Part shown: positions 33,197-42,399 of the stretch, piece after piece
How the letters are laid out: every line of letters starts with the position of its first letter
Position numbering within the stretch: the stretch's first letter is position 1
Virus record (IMG/VR): IMGVR_UViG_3300031539_000005
Location: 58,494-122,493 of that record
From: a virus
Reading direction: 5' to 3' (one strand)
DNA length: 64,000 bases
Translations under genes and position numbers: made by a program
Notes under the pieces: model-generated
What the model saw: only the letters and a program-made list of their open reading frames with translations
The model's database searches: none
Told to the model about the DNA's origin: nothing

Positions 33197-35277
33197 CTGC
33201 GTTGCCTTTCTCTATTATTATAATTATTTTTCAGTTTCATTAGGAGCGCTTTGTATACTTTTGCGGATATATGGCTTGTCTCGCTTATTATTTCAAATGT
33301 GGGATAAAATTTACGAACTGAATTGTCTATTAGGCCAATGCCTATAACTTCAATTCCGCTTCTTTCTATCTTACGTATTTGTTCTTTAAGGTCTTTTTCA
33401 AGTAAGTTATCATCAGTATAAGCTGCACTCGGCATACCATCACTGAGAACAAAAAGTATTTTTCTCTCTTCTCTGCGTTCTGCTAATCTTTTTGCTGCCC
33501 AGACTATAGCTTCATTGTCAAAGTTATTTCTTCTGGCTTGAATTAAAGGGATTAGCTTGCGCACATTATAATAATTTTCATTAAAGGCTTTCACTATAAT
33601 ATGTTCTACAGGTTCTACCCGATTATATCGGTAATGGGCACACATTCTTTCATATTCACTCTGTAGCTTAAAGACTTCTTTTGAACTTTCGGCCTCAAGT
33701 TCAGCGGTTGTAAAGGTTAAAATTTCAAAGGGAATTTTAAGTGCAAAGAGGGCATCTGAAATAGAAAGTAAGGTTGGTCTTAACATATCTATTTTTCTTC
33801 CACCCATTGAGCCAGATACATCGTTAAGTATAGTCACAGCAGTATTTACTTTTCTTCCGGGAATTTTTCTTTTGTAGATTTTACCATTTCCTAAAAGAAG
33901 TTTGTAGATATAGGCATCATCAATTATGCCTTCGCTTTGTTCAAATAAATAGCTTGATCTTTTTTCTGAAATAAGTAGTGGCAAAATTTTTGTCTTTAGT
34001 CTTTCTACTTCTTTATCTATTTTGGCAACTATGTCGGCATGTTTCTTTTCTAAAACTTTGATTTGGGTCTCGGTAGTATCGTTAACTAATCTATTCTTGA
34101 AAGGATTGTCAATATGTTCTTCTACATCATATATAAGAATTCTTGGGTGAGGAATATGTTTTTCTCGGTCACTGTTCCAGTTTTGAACTCTTCTGCCAAT
34201 TTCATCTGTCAGCATTTGCATTAATCCTTCAGATAGGATCAATGGCTTTTCAAAGTCAGAATCGTCAGAGGATAATTCTGTTGGGTTAAGTATTTTTTCT
34301 AAATCTTTTTCAAGATTTTTGCCATCATAGCCTGAACCTTTATCTGCACCCCTTTTTCCTTCTCCTTCTCCTTCTTCTCCTTCATCCCCTTCCCCGCTTT
34401 CGCCACTTTTTTCACTTTCCTCATCTTCTTCTTCCTCATCTTCTTCCTCATCATCCTCTTCTTTTTCTCCTTTTTCTCCTCCTTTCCCTCCTACTTTTCC
34501 CATTTCTCCTTTATCTTCATCTTCCCCTTCTCCTTCTTCATCTCCTCCTTCTCCTTTCTTTTCTCCTTCTTCTTCTGCTTCTCCTCCTTTTTCTTCTCCT
34601 TCTCCTTTTTCTCCCTTTTCTCCTTCCTTTCCTTTTTCTTTTTTATAATCTTCAAAAAAGTCTTTGAGTTTTTGGAGAATCTGGTCAGTTATTTTATCTG
34701 CTTGAATTGAACCTTCATGACCTGCTTTCCATCTGACATTTTCCCAAATGGATTGTGTTATGTCTGCCATTTCATTTACAGTTTTTGGCAAGAAATCTGT
34801 TTCCATTTCCGATATTCGGTAATGGATACATATTCCTAAAAGACTAGCTAGATCAATATTTACTCTTTTTTCTGGGGGGGCGCATTCATCTAAGGTGGGA
34901 ATAAGAAGAATATCTCTAATGAATGTAAGTCCTGCTTTTTGAAGTCCTTTATATCCTGGATATTCTCTTAGGCCAAGTTTATATAGTCTACTATCATTAA
35001 TGTTGTTATATAGTCCTTTGTATTTCAAGAACTTCGGGTTCTTGAACGCTTCACGGAGGGACAAAAATTTAGTATGTTTAACTTCCATGCATTCATGCAA
35101 TAATCCGGCGAGACTAGGATCTCTTAATTCTTTATTTAGTTCTTCGGGAATTTCGGCGACAATTATTCTATCTTTATCAGTAAAGAAGGTATCTCCTTTA
35201 ACGATGACTTCAATGCCTGACTTTTTAGTATACATGCGAGCAAGGCGTTCATACGAAGTTTGCAAATCACTTGACAT
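33193..35277 (-). CDS. CobT-like VWA-domain protein
   Basis: A 694-aa protein. The N-terminal 200 residues carry a metallohydrolase-like or CobT-type domain. Residues about 215-320 are Glu/Gly/Lys low complexity. The C-terminal VWA domain has the MIDAS motif DVSGSMGG, an AREALxx-type helix and FVLSDGMPS. With the upstream AAA+ protein it resembles the CobS/CobT pair seen in several phages, where it is unlikely to make cobalamin. Its target is unknown. Confidence 0.85.
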   Translation of the reverse strand: MSSDLQTSYERLARMYTKKSGIEVIVKGDTFFTDKDRIIVAEIPEELNKELRDPSLAGLLHECMEVKHTKFLSLREAFKNPKFLKYKGLYNNINDSRLYKLGLREYPGYKGLQKAGLTFIRDILLIPTLDECAPPEKRVNIDLASLLGICIHYRISEMETDFLPKTVNEMADITQSIWENVRWKAGHEGSIQADKITDQILQKLKDFFEDYKKEKGKEGEKGEKGEGEEKGGEAEEEGEKKGEGGDEEGEGEDEDKGEMGKVGGKGGEKGEKEEDDEEEDEEEEDEESEKSGESGEGDEGEEGEGEGKRGADKGSGYDGKNLEKDLEKILNPTELSSDDSDFEKPLILSEGLMQMLTDEIGRRVQNWNSDREKHIPHPRILIYDVEEHIDNPFKNRLVNDTTETQIKVLEKKHADIVAKIDKEVERLKTKILPLLISEKRSSYLFEQSEGIIDDAYIYKLLLGNGKIYKRKIPGRKVNTAVTILNDVSGSMGGRKIDMLRPTLLSISDALFALKIPFEILTFTTAELEAESSKEVFKLQSEYERMCAHYRYNRVEPVEHIIVKAFNENYYNVRKLIPLIQARRNNFDNEAIVWAAKRLAERREERKILFVLSDGMPSAAYTDDNLLEKDLKEQIRKIERSGIEVIGIGLIDNSVRKFYPTFEIISETSHISAKVYKALLMKLKNNYNNRERQRR

Positions 35278-35340
35278 TTTGGTTTCCCTTTCCCATTGCG
35301 CGTATGTGGCATAATACTATAAAGGTTAGATTTTGTCCTC

Positions 35341-36381
35341 CTAATCTACCTCAACATTAAGGTGAGTCCGAATGAGACTCTTAACGGTATGTCTATCTGT
35401 CATATTGCAGTAATTTAAGACAGCTAGTTGACTGGCTTCTTCTTTAGGGATTAATTGCCAGTATTTCGCCCAAGATAATAACCTTCGTAAGGAAAATTGA
35501 AAAACCATATCGTGGTCTTTTTCATTACGGCAGAGATTAGCTACTTCTACCATTTGTCCGGCAATTGTTTTTTCAATGCCTGTTTTTACGTTAAGAATTT
35601 CTACTTCTTCATCGCGGGTTTTGTATCCAACATTCATAATTATTTCATATCTATCTCTGCTTGCTGCATTCATATACTGTGTGCCATGAAAAGCAAACAG
35701 GTCATCTCCATACCCGACTGTGTTTGCGGTGCTTACCCATCTAAAAGATGGATGTTTGGTAACTAATTCTCTGAAGGGTTGGCCTGTTTCTACATGGATG
35801 GTGGTAAGGGAAATAGTTCCTCTGTTTTCCATAACTCCATGGATTTCTCCACGTAGTTCAGGGCGCATGAAATCTACTTCATCTTCAAGTAGGATAAGAC
35901 CTTTGCGCATAGCAGTAGTAATGTGCCCATCTATCCATTGCATTTCCTTTCCTACAGCTATCCATTGCCCAATGATTTTAGCCGAACTCGTTTCCTCTGA
36001 GCAATCATATTGCTCAACTCCCCAATTGCATATCGCTGCGATCTGTTTTACGAGGGAAGTTTTACCTGTTCCGGGAGGCCCGACCATAAGAAGGTTTCCT
36101 CCGCCCTGAAGGGCAAAGGCAAGAACTTCACTTTCAAATGACGGGAGAAGATATTGGTTATCATATTCTGGCACGAAAGGAGAATGCCCTGCGTAATATG
36201 CGCATTCTTCATCTATTCCCTTACATGCCTTGGAAGGAGTCTTGGTAAAAATTGCTTTTTGCTTTTCTTTGATTTTGGGGTTGAAACACATGCACCGTTT
36301 CTTACCGAAATGAACACATGCGCCATCCTTATACGACTGAATTTCAACTTTAGCCCTGCCGATTTTTAGCTTTTTCCCCAT
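35341..36381 (-). CDS. CobS/MoxR-like AAA+ ATPase
   Basis: A 346-aa ATPase. VGPPGTGKTSLVKQIA is Walker A, GLILLEDEVDFM Walker B, and a sensor-1 WVSTANTVGYG follows. The N-terminus has a Cys-rich part (CMCFNPK, CAYYAGH). MoxR-type ATPases work with VWA partners to remodel proteins; the neighbour at 33,193 is the expected partner. A minus-strand promoter lies upstream. Confidence 0.85.
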   Translation of the reverse strand: MGKKLKIGRAKVEIQSYKDGACVHFGKKRCMCFNPKIKEKQKAIFTKTPSKACKGIDEECAYYAGHSPFVPEYDNQYLLPSFESEVLAFALQGGGNLLMVGPPGTGKTSLVKQIAAICNWGVEQYDCSEETSSAKIIGQWIAVGKEMQWIDGHITTAMRKGLILLEDEVDFMRPELRGEIHGVMENRGTISLTTIHVETGQPFRELVTKHPSFRWVSTANTVGYGDDLFAFHGTQYMNAASRDRYEIIMNVGYKTRDEEVEILNVKTGIEKTIAGQMVEVANLCRNEKDHDMVFQFSLRRLLSWAKYWQLIPKEEASQLAVLNYCNMTDRHTVKSLIRTHLNVEVD

Positions 36382-36438
36382 GCTGTGCCTCGTCTTTCCT
36401 GCTGGTGGGTGGATGCCTGGTGCCTTTAAAGTTACCTA

Positions 36439-36468
36439 TTTATACACTGCCAATATTAAAGAAAGCAA
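36439..36468 (-). promoter_or_regulatory. Sigma-70-type promoter for the AAA+/VWA/sigma operon
   Basis: On the minus strand: -35 TTGCTT (36463-36468), 18-bp spacer, -10 TATAAA (36439-36444). It lies 58 nt before the AAA+ start codon. Confidence 0.6.
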
Positions 36469-36553
36469 GTAAAAAAATTTCTTAAATAAAGTTAATAATT
36501 TATGCCCAAATAACAACTATCTACCCCTTTTTGACCTACTACAATGTAACACT

Positions 36554-37219
36554 CTATTTGTTAGAAGAAGGGGCCATGTTTTGCCCTCTGATCTTAAGTG
36601 CCAGACCTACAACATTTTCTGGCTGCATGTCTGCTGTGTATTCATCATGTGCAATTGCTCCTAAAACCATGACATTTGCTTCATCCTTACTGAAGCCAAG
36701 TTGTGTAAACATTGGACCAGTTTTTTCTAGAATTTTTCTAAGACTGTGTTGTTGTTCTAAGTCATAGGTTTTTAATGTTTCTTGGAACTTTTCGTCCATA
36801 GATACTGATTTTTCTAAAGCTGCGCGGTCTGCTAGAACTTTGGTTATTGTTCTTAAGTCCAGAAGTAGTTCATTTGTTTTACTTTCGTAGGAAAATTTAA
36901 AGGAAGGTTCTAGAATTACACCGTGGTATAAGACAAAAAGTCTGCCAGTAAAGTCTGTTATTTTTTCTTCTTCTTTAACTATTCCGCTTTCAGTTATGCA
37001 GTTGATACTCTGAAGGCGAATTCTCCAATCTTCTGAAGACCAGAAATCTGGCGTAAACCATATCTTTTGTTCCTTTTGAATTATTTCATCTTTTAGGAGA
37101 GCAGCGTGAATTGCTTGAAATAGTTTTTTATCTATGTGGGCTAGTTTTGCTTGAATTTCTTCAAGCATTTCCTGGAAGGGCCATGTTGCTTCTATACTTG
37201 GGTCTTTCAATACCTTCAT
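36554..37219 (-). CDS. Hypothetical helical protein
   Basis: A 221-aa protein, helical with one beta-rich section (LFVLYHGVILEPSFKFSYES). The end has NVMVLGAIAHDEYTA. Starts behind GGGAGCAAGG. No family recognised. Confidence 0.65.
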   Translation of the reverse strand: MKVLKDPSIEATWPFQEMLEEIQAKLAHIDKKLFQAIHAALLKDEIIQKEQKIWFTPDFWSSEDWRIRLQSINCITESGIVKEEEKITDFTGRLFVLYHGVILEPSFKFSYESKTNELLLDLRTITKVLADRAALEKSVSMDEKFQETLKTYDLEQQHSLRKILEKTGPMFTQLGFSKDEANVMVLGAIAHDEYTADMQPENVVGLALKIRGQNMAPSSNK

Positions 37220-37303
37220 GTCCTTGCTCCCATAACACTTTATTTTATAAATAATAACATACTGAGCAAGGAGTTAAAGTAAAAAAGCATTGATATCACT
37301 AGT

Positions 37304-37720
37304 CTATTGGACTAATGGATCATGCCAATTCGTCTTTATTAAAGCTTTTTTGCAGATGAATTTTTTACATCTTCCACTTTCCCACCCCGAACACCCTTGC
37401 TCTTGTCCTTTTCTAGCTTCCTCTTTATGCCATTCTTTACATTGTGCTCTTTTGCAGAAATAGCAAGGAATTTTTTGGCAAGTATAACAAATTTCTTGAA
37501 CAGTTTTTCCTCTACTGTTTTGACGTAGAAGACTTTTATATTTTTTCCCCACAGGAGGTAGAGGAATTGGTATTGAAAACTCCCAAGCGATGAAGGCGGT
37601 TTCTAAATTCTGCTTGCAAAAAAAGCAATCTGCACTTGAACATTCTATTTCCACGCTATCCACCACGTGAACTCTTTTATTTTCGCTTGTTATGCGAACT
37701 GGTAATATTAATCTAGCCAT
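37304..37720 (-). CDS. Cys-rich zinc-binding protein
   Basis: A 138-aa protein with CSSADCFFC, CYTCQKIPCYFCKRAQC and CSGWESGRCKKFIC, a density of Cys pairs typical of two or three zinc sites. It ends 2 nt past the start of the gene region that precedes it on this strand. Function unknown. Confidence 0.7.
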   Translation of the reverse strand: MARLILPVRITSENKRVHVVDSVEIECSSADCFFCKQNLETAFIAWEFSIPIPLPPVGKKYKSLLRQNSRGKTVQEICYTCQKIPCYFCKRAQCKEWHKEEARKGQEQGCSGWESGRCKKFICKKALIKTNWHDPLVQ

Positions 37721-37721
37721 T

Positions 37722-38243
37722 TTATTTTCTCTCTGTGTACTTTTTGTCTAGTTCGTCAAAGATTTTTGTTGCCAGTATCGTGGTTCGTGTTTCGTTTCTG
37801 CCAAAAACCTTAACTGTGAATTCTACATCTCCTCTGATATTTCTTTTTATTTCTACAGAAGATTCTTGGTTGATTTTCAATGCTGTGTCTTCTGAGAGTT
37901 TAAGTGTTACGGTATTTGAATGTTTTTTATCTTCTTCTTTTTTAGATGCTGAATCATCGACACCGAAGTCTTCTTCATCTTCATCATTATATTTTACTTC
38001 ATCCTCATCCTCCTCTTCATCCGCATCTTCATCCATATCTTCATCTATTTCTACTATTTCATCATCATCATCTTCTTTGGGATCCTCCGCAATCTTACTT
38101 AATTCGTCATTTGCGTCTGCTATTTCTGTTATTATTTTTTTAGTTTCGCTTGAGAAGAATTCTTTAGTCTCTGAATCTAATTTCTTTTTTGGGGAGAAAA
38201 TTGTTTTCTTTGCTCGCCTACTATGTGGTCTCCTGGGTGCCAT
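37722..38243 (-). CDS. Acidic-linker protein
   Basis: A 173-aa protein. A basic N-terminus (PRRPHSRRAKKT) is followed by an Asp/Glu-rich run (about residues 60-100) and a beta-rich C-terminal domain (VTLKLSEDTALKI). It resembles the other acidic proteins in the window in composition. Starts behind GAGGAGG. Confidence 0.7.
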   Translation of the reverse strand: MAPRRPHSRRAKKTIFSPKKKLDSETKEFFSSETKKIITEIADANDELSKIAEDPKEDDDDEIVEIDEDMDEDADEEEDEDEVKYNDEDEEDFGVDDSASKKEEDKKHSNTVTLKLSEDTALKINQESSVEIKRNIRGDVEFTVKVFGRNETRTTILATKIFDELDKKYTERK

Positions 38244-38991
38244 CCGGCTCTTCCTCCTCTTCGGATACCATTGCTCCTCTTAATTCATCTAGTCTAAAGA
38301 AGCCTTTAAATATCTTAGTAGTTTTTATTAAATCTATAATTTCAGCTTTTACTTCATCTGCGAGTTTTTGGCAATATTCTGAAGACATACATGTTAGGCA
38401 ATTTTCGTTTGCATGATCAAAATTTTCTTCATCAGAAGCAGTATTGAAATAAATACATTCTTTAGAAGGAATTATTCCCTTTATGCGTCTACACCGGATG
38501 GCAAGTTCACATTCTTTCCAGCATATTTCTAAAAAGTTAAAATTTCCAAGGCAACTTTCTTCAGCTTTTAATTCTTCAAGTTGTTCTTCAAGTTTTGATA
38601 CTGCTTCTTTATAGCTGCGTTCTAAATTAGCTACAATGATACTTGCTTCTTCACATTGATTAAATTGCATACAGAGGCAGCATTCTTCAGACATGATAGG
38701 TAGGCCAAAACATTCTTTCTGTTTTGTTTTTTGCTTTAGCCATAAGATGTTATTGCATCGTTTTCTTTTTGCAATAGAGCAGGGGCTATATCTTGTAGAG
38801 TCTGCGCAACTTTCGCTTCCGCTTTCCAGAGTTCTAACTAAGCAGTGCTCACTTGCAGCTTCTAGAGTCTTTATGAAGCACGGAATATTGTCTAGGCATA
38901 AATCGCATTCGGTTCGTTCTTCAGTATAATTCCCTTCGCAAGCCTGTTCTTCTCCTCTGTTTTTAAAAATGCTCCGGAATTTTTCCGTCAT
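38221..38991 (-). CDS. Three-repeat CxxCx5C protein
   Basis: A 256-aa Cys-rich helical protein. A unit of CxxC-x5-C followed by a helix occurs three times: CDLCLDNIPC, CCLCMQFNQC and CLTCMSSEYC. Other cysteines are interspersed. This regular repetition suggests three metal- or disulfide-stabilised modules. I know of no named family with this pattern. Acidic C-terminus. Confidence 0.7.
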   Translation of the reverse strand: MTEKFRSIFKNRGEEQACEGNYTEERTECDLCLDNIPCFIKTLEAASEHCLVRTLESGSESCADSTRYSPCSIAKRKRCNNILWLKQKTKQKECFGLPIMSEECCLCMQFNQCEEASIIVANLERSYKEAVSKLEEQLEELKAEESCLGNFNFLEICWKECELAIRCRRIKGIIPSKECIYFNTASDEENFDHANENCLTCMSSEYCQKLADEVKAEIIDLIKTTKIFKGFFRLDELRGAMVSEEEEEPDGTQETT

Positions 38992-39236
38992 TTTTTGAGT
39001 TCTCCTTCAAAAGAAGTCAGTAGGGCTTTGAGCTTCTGTGCTTCTTCTTGAGTCGTGATAGCTGGCATTTTGGATGTGAAAAAAGAAGTACCGTTTCGTC
39101 TCTTTGTTACGAAAAGTATTTTAAATTTCGGTTCTCCTCCGCCGTAAGTATACAATTTTCCTCTGGCTGCATAAGTTGAATTGAATTCAACTTCCTCTGT
39201 TCGGATTTCTTTTTCTTTTTCTGGTTCGTATGCCAT
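38988..39236 (-). CDS. Hypothetical protein
   Basis: An 82-aa protein behind GGAGG. Beta-rich centre (KFKILFVTKRRNG). Its stop overlaps the next gene's ATG. Function unknown. Confidence 0.65.
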   Translation of the reverse strand: MAYEPEKEKEIRTEEVEFNSTYAARGKLYTYGGGEPKFKILFVTKRRNGTSFFTSKMPAITTQEEAQKLKALLTSFEGELKK

Positions 39237-39324
39237 CTCTTGTTGCCTCCTTACATTTATTATTTAATGCTATGTGCTATATACTATATTGAATTAGAGA
39301 AATAAAGCTTTTTTTTTGCTCTTT

Positions 39325-40134
39325 TTAGTTTTCAGAATCTTCAGAAATTATTAATCTCTTCCTCCATTCTGCCAGAGTTAATATTTTCCTTACTGGCTTC
39401 TTTTTAAGTTCAAGTTCGGGTAGACTTTTTTGATATTCTTCATCACTATCTAGATCTTCAAAATTTGTTTCATCTTTAAACGGGCGCTCACCGCGCCCGT
39501 ATGGGAAGCTGAAGCCGTATGCTCCTTTTTCTCTTCTTCCTCCTCCTCCTGATTCTAGAATCTCCCGATATTCAGGAATCAAATTTCTTAATGCAATTAT
39601 AGCCTCCGTTTTATCAACTTTGTAGGTCTTGAAGACAGAAGGAGAAATATGAACAAGGACAAGGTCATTGACGATATTAGATATTTTTTCGCGGGTTGAG
39701 TCAGATAATTCAGTAGCACGTTCAGTTGTTCCTTTTGTTAGGAAACTGGCAAAGCCTTTCTGTTTGGAAGTTAAATATCCCCAAGTGATATAGAATTTAA
39801 GCATGTCTGCCAATATTTCATTATCCTTTCTGAGTCCATCATCTTCGCATAGCCTTGAAATCATTCTGGTCAAAAGACGACGATATTTGGGACAATACCC
39901 TTCTAATGGATTATTTATTTCGTCTTGTGAAAAGTTTTCTTTTCTTTTCTTTGCCATTTCTATGAAAGTTTTGTCAACTCTCCGGATAGCAATGGCTCTG
40001 TCTACTTTATTTCTCATTATTGGATCATTGAATTTTTCTAAATAGTTCCATATAAAATCTAGAAGTTCTGTTGCGCTTTTTTCATTTATTCCTTTTTCAA
40101 ATTCTACGCGCCATTCCAATTTTTTTGTGGTCAC
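39325..40134 (-). CDS. Hypothetical helical protein
   Basis: A 269-aa helical protein with a Gly/Arg-rich stretch (GGGGRREKGAYGFSF) around residues 196-215, then a charged tail. Overlaps the HTH-like gene by 4 nt. No family recognised. Confidence 0.7.
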   Translation of the reverse strand: MTTKKLEWRVEFEKGINEKSATELLDFIWNYLEKFNDPIMRNKVDRAIAIRRVDKTFIEMAKKRKENFSQDEINNPLEGYCPKYRRLLTRMISRLCEDDGLRKDNEILADMLKFYITWGYLTSKQKGFASFLTKGTTERATELSDSTREKISNIVNDLVLVHISPSVFKTYKVDKTEAIIALRNLIPEYREILESGGGGRREKGAYGFSFPYGRGERPFKDETNFEDLDSDEEYQKSLPELELKKKPVRKILTLAEWRKRLIISEDSEN

Positions 40135-40589
40135 TTTCTAACTCCCGAAGCAAGTTTTTTCTTTAGCTTTTTAGCATATATCATTAGATTGTTATACTTG
40201 CGTTCTAGATCCTCTTTTTCTTCTATGATTTTTGCCATGATCGTGAGAATATTTTCTTTTGTGACTTCAATTTTTTGTGGGATTATTTCTGTTCCAGGAC
40301 CTTTGAGTTTATGAACACCTTTATTCTTGATTGCGCTGCGGTATGAACGAGCTTTAATTCTAGTTTGCTGATCAAACTCTTCATAGTCTGATGGAAGATG
40401 GACCACAACATAGTTGCCCAGATTGTTAATGCTTAGAAATCCTGCATCTCTTGAACTTTTAAGAATGGAAGTTACATGAATTAATGTGCAGCCGATAACT
40501 TTAGAGATTTTTGTGGGATCCAGGGGGCGACCTGGAGTAACTTTTCTTAATTTTGACCAGATTTGTCTTTTGTATAGTCCTTTTTTCAT
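40131..40589 (-). CDS. HTH-like basic protein
   Basis: A 152-aa basic protein. DPTKISKVIGCTLIHVTSIL near residues 22-43 fits a helix-turn-helix. A C-terminal coiled coil (EEKEDLERKYNNLMI) follows. It may be a DNA-binding regulator of the minus-strand operon. Confidence 0.6.
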   Translation of the reverse strand: MKKGLYKRQIWSKLRKVTPGRPLDPTKISKVIGCTLIHVTSILKSSRDAGFLSINNLGNYVVVHLPSDYEEFDQQTRIKARSYRSAIKNKGVHKLKGPGTEIIPQKIEVTKENILTIMAKIIEEKEDLERKYNNLMIYAKKLKKKLASGVRK

Positions 40590-40603
40590 TGTATATCTCC
40601 TGT

Positions 40604-41041
40604 TTAAATTCTTTTTTTCTTGGGTGTGACTGCTGCTTTTTCTGATTCTAAAATAGCAAAGTTTTCTATTGCCATTCTTTCAGAGGCTGTCCGCATTTTT
40701 GCATTGCGGATTCTGTTACTTTGAACAGCAATGTGAAATAAAATTTTCATCATTTCATCATAGTTCTCTTCTGTTAAAGGAGCTCCAACCCAATCATTTT
40801 TTCCTTTTGCTCTTTTGCCCCTTAGAGCTTGGATTGCGGAATCTGAAAGCTTACGATAAATTGCTACTCCTCTATGCTTGAATGGATTAGCAATTTTAAG
40901 AACTTTGAATAAAGCTATTCCATTCAGTTTAATTACTTCCCCATTCACAGGACCACCGCATTTGATGATAGCTTTAATCCCTGCTGCTTCCAATTTTGTT
41001 TTGAGTTCATCATAGAACTTTTTCCTAATATCTTCCACCAT
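40604..41041 (-). CDS. Hypothetical protein, first gene of minus-strand operon
   Basis: A 145-aa protein behind GAGGAGGATAG. Alternating helix and strand with a basic C-terminus. First gene downstream of the promoter at 41,113-41,141. Function unknown. Confidence 0.7.
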   Translation of the reverse strand: MVEDIRKKFYDELKTKLEAAGIKAIIKCGGPVNGEVIKLNGIALFKVLKIANPFKHRGVAIYRKLSDSAIQALRGKRAKGKNDWVGAPLTEENYDEMMKILFHIAVQSNRIRNAKMRTASERMAIENFAILESEKAAVTPKKKRI

Positions 41042-41112
41042 TTTTACTATCCTCCTCTGCTATTGGTGTTGATTTTATTTTTAAATTATACTGCTTTCTT
41101 ATAAGCATTAAT

Positions 41113-41141
41113 AGCATAACAAAACCTTTAGGCGATTACAA
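41113..41141 (-). promoter_or_regulatory. Sigma-70-type promoter for minus-strand operon
   Basis: Minus strand: A-tract then CCTTGTAATC, -35 TTGTAA (41136-41141), exactly 17 bp, -10 TATGCT (41113-41118). Belongs to the window's A-tract/GC/TTG promoter family. Confidence 0.8.
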
Positions 41142-41223
41142 GGCTTTTTTTTATCTCAAATCCGAAAAGGGTTGAATTAAATCTATACCTTTATATTAGT
41201 ATATAGGGGCGTTTTAAAGCTTT

Positions 41224-41253
41224 TTGGGAACTATTTTGCTATGAAATTAGTAT
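41224..41253 (+). promoter_or_regulatory. Possible promoter for plus-strand gene 41,305
   Basis: -35 TTGGGA (41224-41229), 18 bp, -10 TAGTAT (41248-41253), with AAAGCTT upstream. Weaker fit; divergent to the minus-strand promoter. A TATAAT at 41266-41271 without a good -35 is an alternative. Confidence 0.4.
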
Positions 41254-41304
41254 ATGCGAAAAAAGTATAATACATAAAAACAAAACAGGGGCTTGAAGAA
41301 GCGT

Positions 41305-41550
41305 ATGGGAATTTCAAAGGAAAAAATTGATAAGATATTGTTAGAGCTTTCAGCAAAAGAAAAATTAAGTATTCTTAGAGATTGGAATGAATATTCAAAA
41401 AAACTTCCTGCCGAAGGTCAAAAAATCATGAAAGAGAGAATAGCTTGGCTGAGGGAAAGTCTCCCTGAAAAAGTTAAAAAGCTCTTGAATCAAGGAAGAG
41501 GAATAAAGAAAAAGGAAACAAAAACTGAGATCTTAAATCCCATCCCCTAG
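41305..41550 (+). CDS. Hypothetical helical protein
   Basis: An 81-aa charged, helical protein. ATG 41305 is chosen over a TTG 12 nt upstream; the ribosome site is weak. First plus-strand gene of the early-like block. Confidence 0.6.
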   Translation: MGISKEKIDKILLELSAKEKLSILRDWNEYSKKLPAEGQKIMKERIAWLRESLPEKVKKLLNQGRGIKKKETKTEILNPIP

Positions 41551-41976
41551 TTCTTTATGAAGAAGCTTTCAAGAAAATTAAGAAGGGCGGTCTAGGATTA
41601 ATGCCCCTTAACTTGGCCCTTAAAATTCCAACAGAGCTGGCTTCGAGGATGATAGATGCTCTGATAAAGCTAAAAAACTTTAGCGCATCCCATTTTGTGC
41701 CACCTATTTTTTTGTTACCTTTTCTCTTTCTCCACTCTAATTCTTCCGGCCAAAATCTTTTTAAAATCTACTCTTCGAGTCAGTCGATCTACGAACAAAA
41801 ATCTTTTTTAGAAGTTTGTGATAGTAAAGATCTCAGACAGGAAAGAAGAGCGCGGATTCACCGATTCAAAAAAAAAGCATCTAAGGCAAAAAAAACACTT
41901 GTATTCTATTGTTCTATGTATTATTGTGTATGCGTAATACTTAATAAGGTAATAAACAGTAGAAGGAGGTTAGGCA
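41551..41976. other. Noncoding gap before the 41,977 gene
   Basis: Holds a promoter (41,899-41,927) and a leader shared with 51,939-52,016. The open frame at 41,601-41,993 crosses the promoter and has no ribosome site, so I do not call it a gene. Confidence 0.55.
41899..41927 (+). promoter_or_regulatory. Sigma-70-type promoter
   Basis: -35 TTGTAT (41899-41904), 17 bp, -10 TATTGT (41922-41927), preceded by an A-tract. About 50 nt before the 41,977 start. Confidence 0.75.
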
Positions 41977-42378
41977 ATGGAAGCAAGTGTTGAAGAAAAG
42001 GGGGCTGGAAGCAGAGTGTTTTTTAAAGATGCTCAAACTTTTACCGCTTTGTTCACTGCTGAAAACAGATTGTCTTATATGGAGGAAAAGTTTTTTGATG
42101 CTAGGGGGCTAAAGGCCATTGAAGCATTTGAGGGCGATATTGCAAACAACTTGATTAAATGGGCCTTCACTGACAATTCTATCTATTACGACTGCGGACA
42201 ATACTGGTATTGCTTTACTCTTGTTCCAGAACGAAAGGTGGTAACTTGTACTCGTTTTGAAAGGGGTACTTGGAAAAGATGGGACACATGGATGAATGCA
42301 CATTCTTGCTATGTTGGCAAGAAGTGGTTGGCAGAAAAACATAAAGACAAGTATGTCACGTTATTTTACTCAAAATAA
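41977..42378 (+). CDS. Hypothetical protein
   Basis: A 133-aa protein behind AGAAGGAGGT. The C-terminal half is aromatic (YYDCGQYWYCF, WKRWDTWMN). No family recognised. Its promoter and leader are nearly the same as those of the 52,017 gene. Confidence 0.75.
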   Translation: MEASVEEKGAGSRVFFKDAQTFTALFTAENRLSYMEEKFFDARGLKAIEAFEGDIANNLIKWAFTDNSIYYDCGQYWYCFTLVPERKVVTCTRFERGTWKRWDTWMNAHSCYVGKKWLAEKHKDKYVTLFYSK

Positions 42379-42399
42379 AAAATAGGAAGGAGAAGAAAA

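Noticed and set aside
41601-41993. 130-aa plus-strand open frame
   Set aside because: No ribosome site; it contains the 41,899 promoter and overlaps the 41,977 start.
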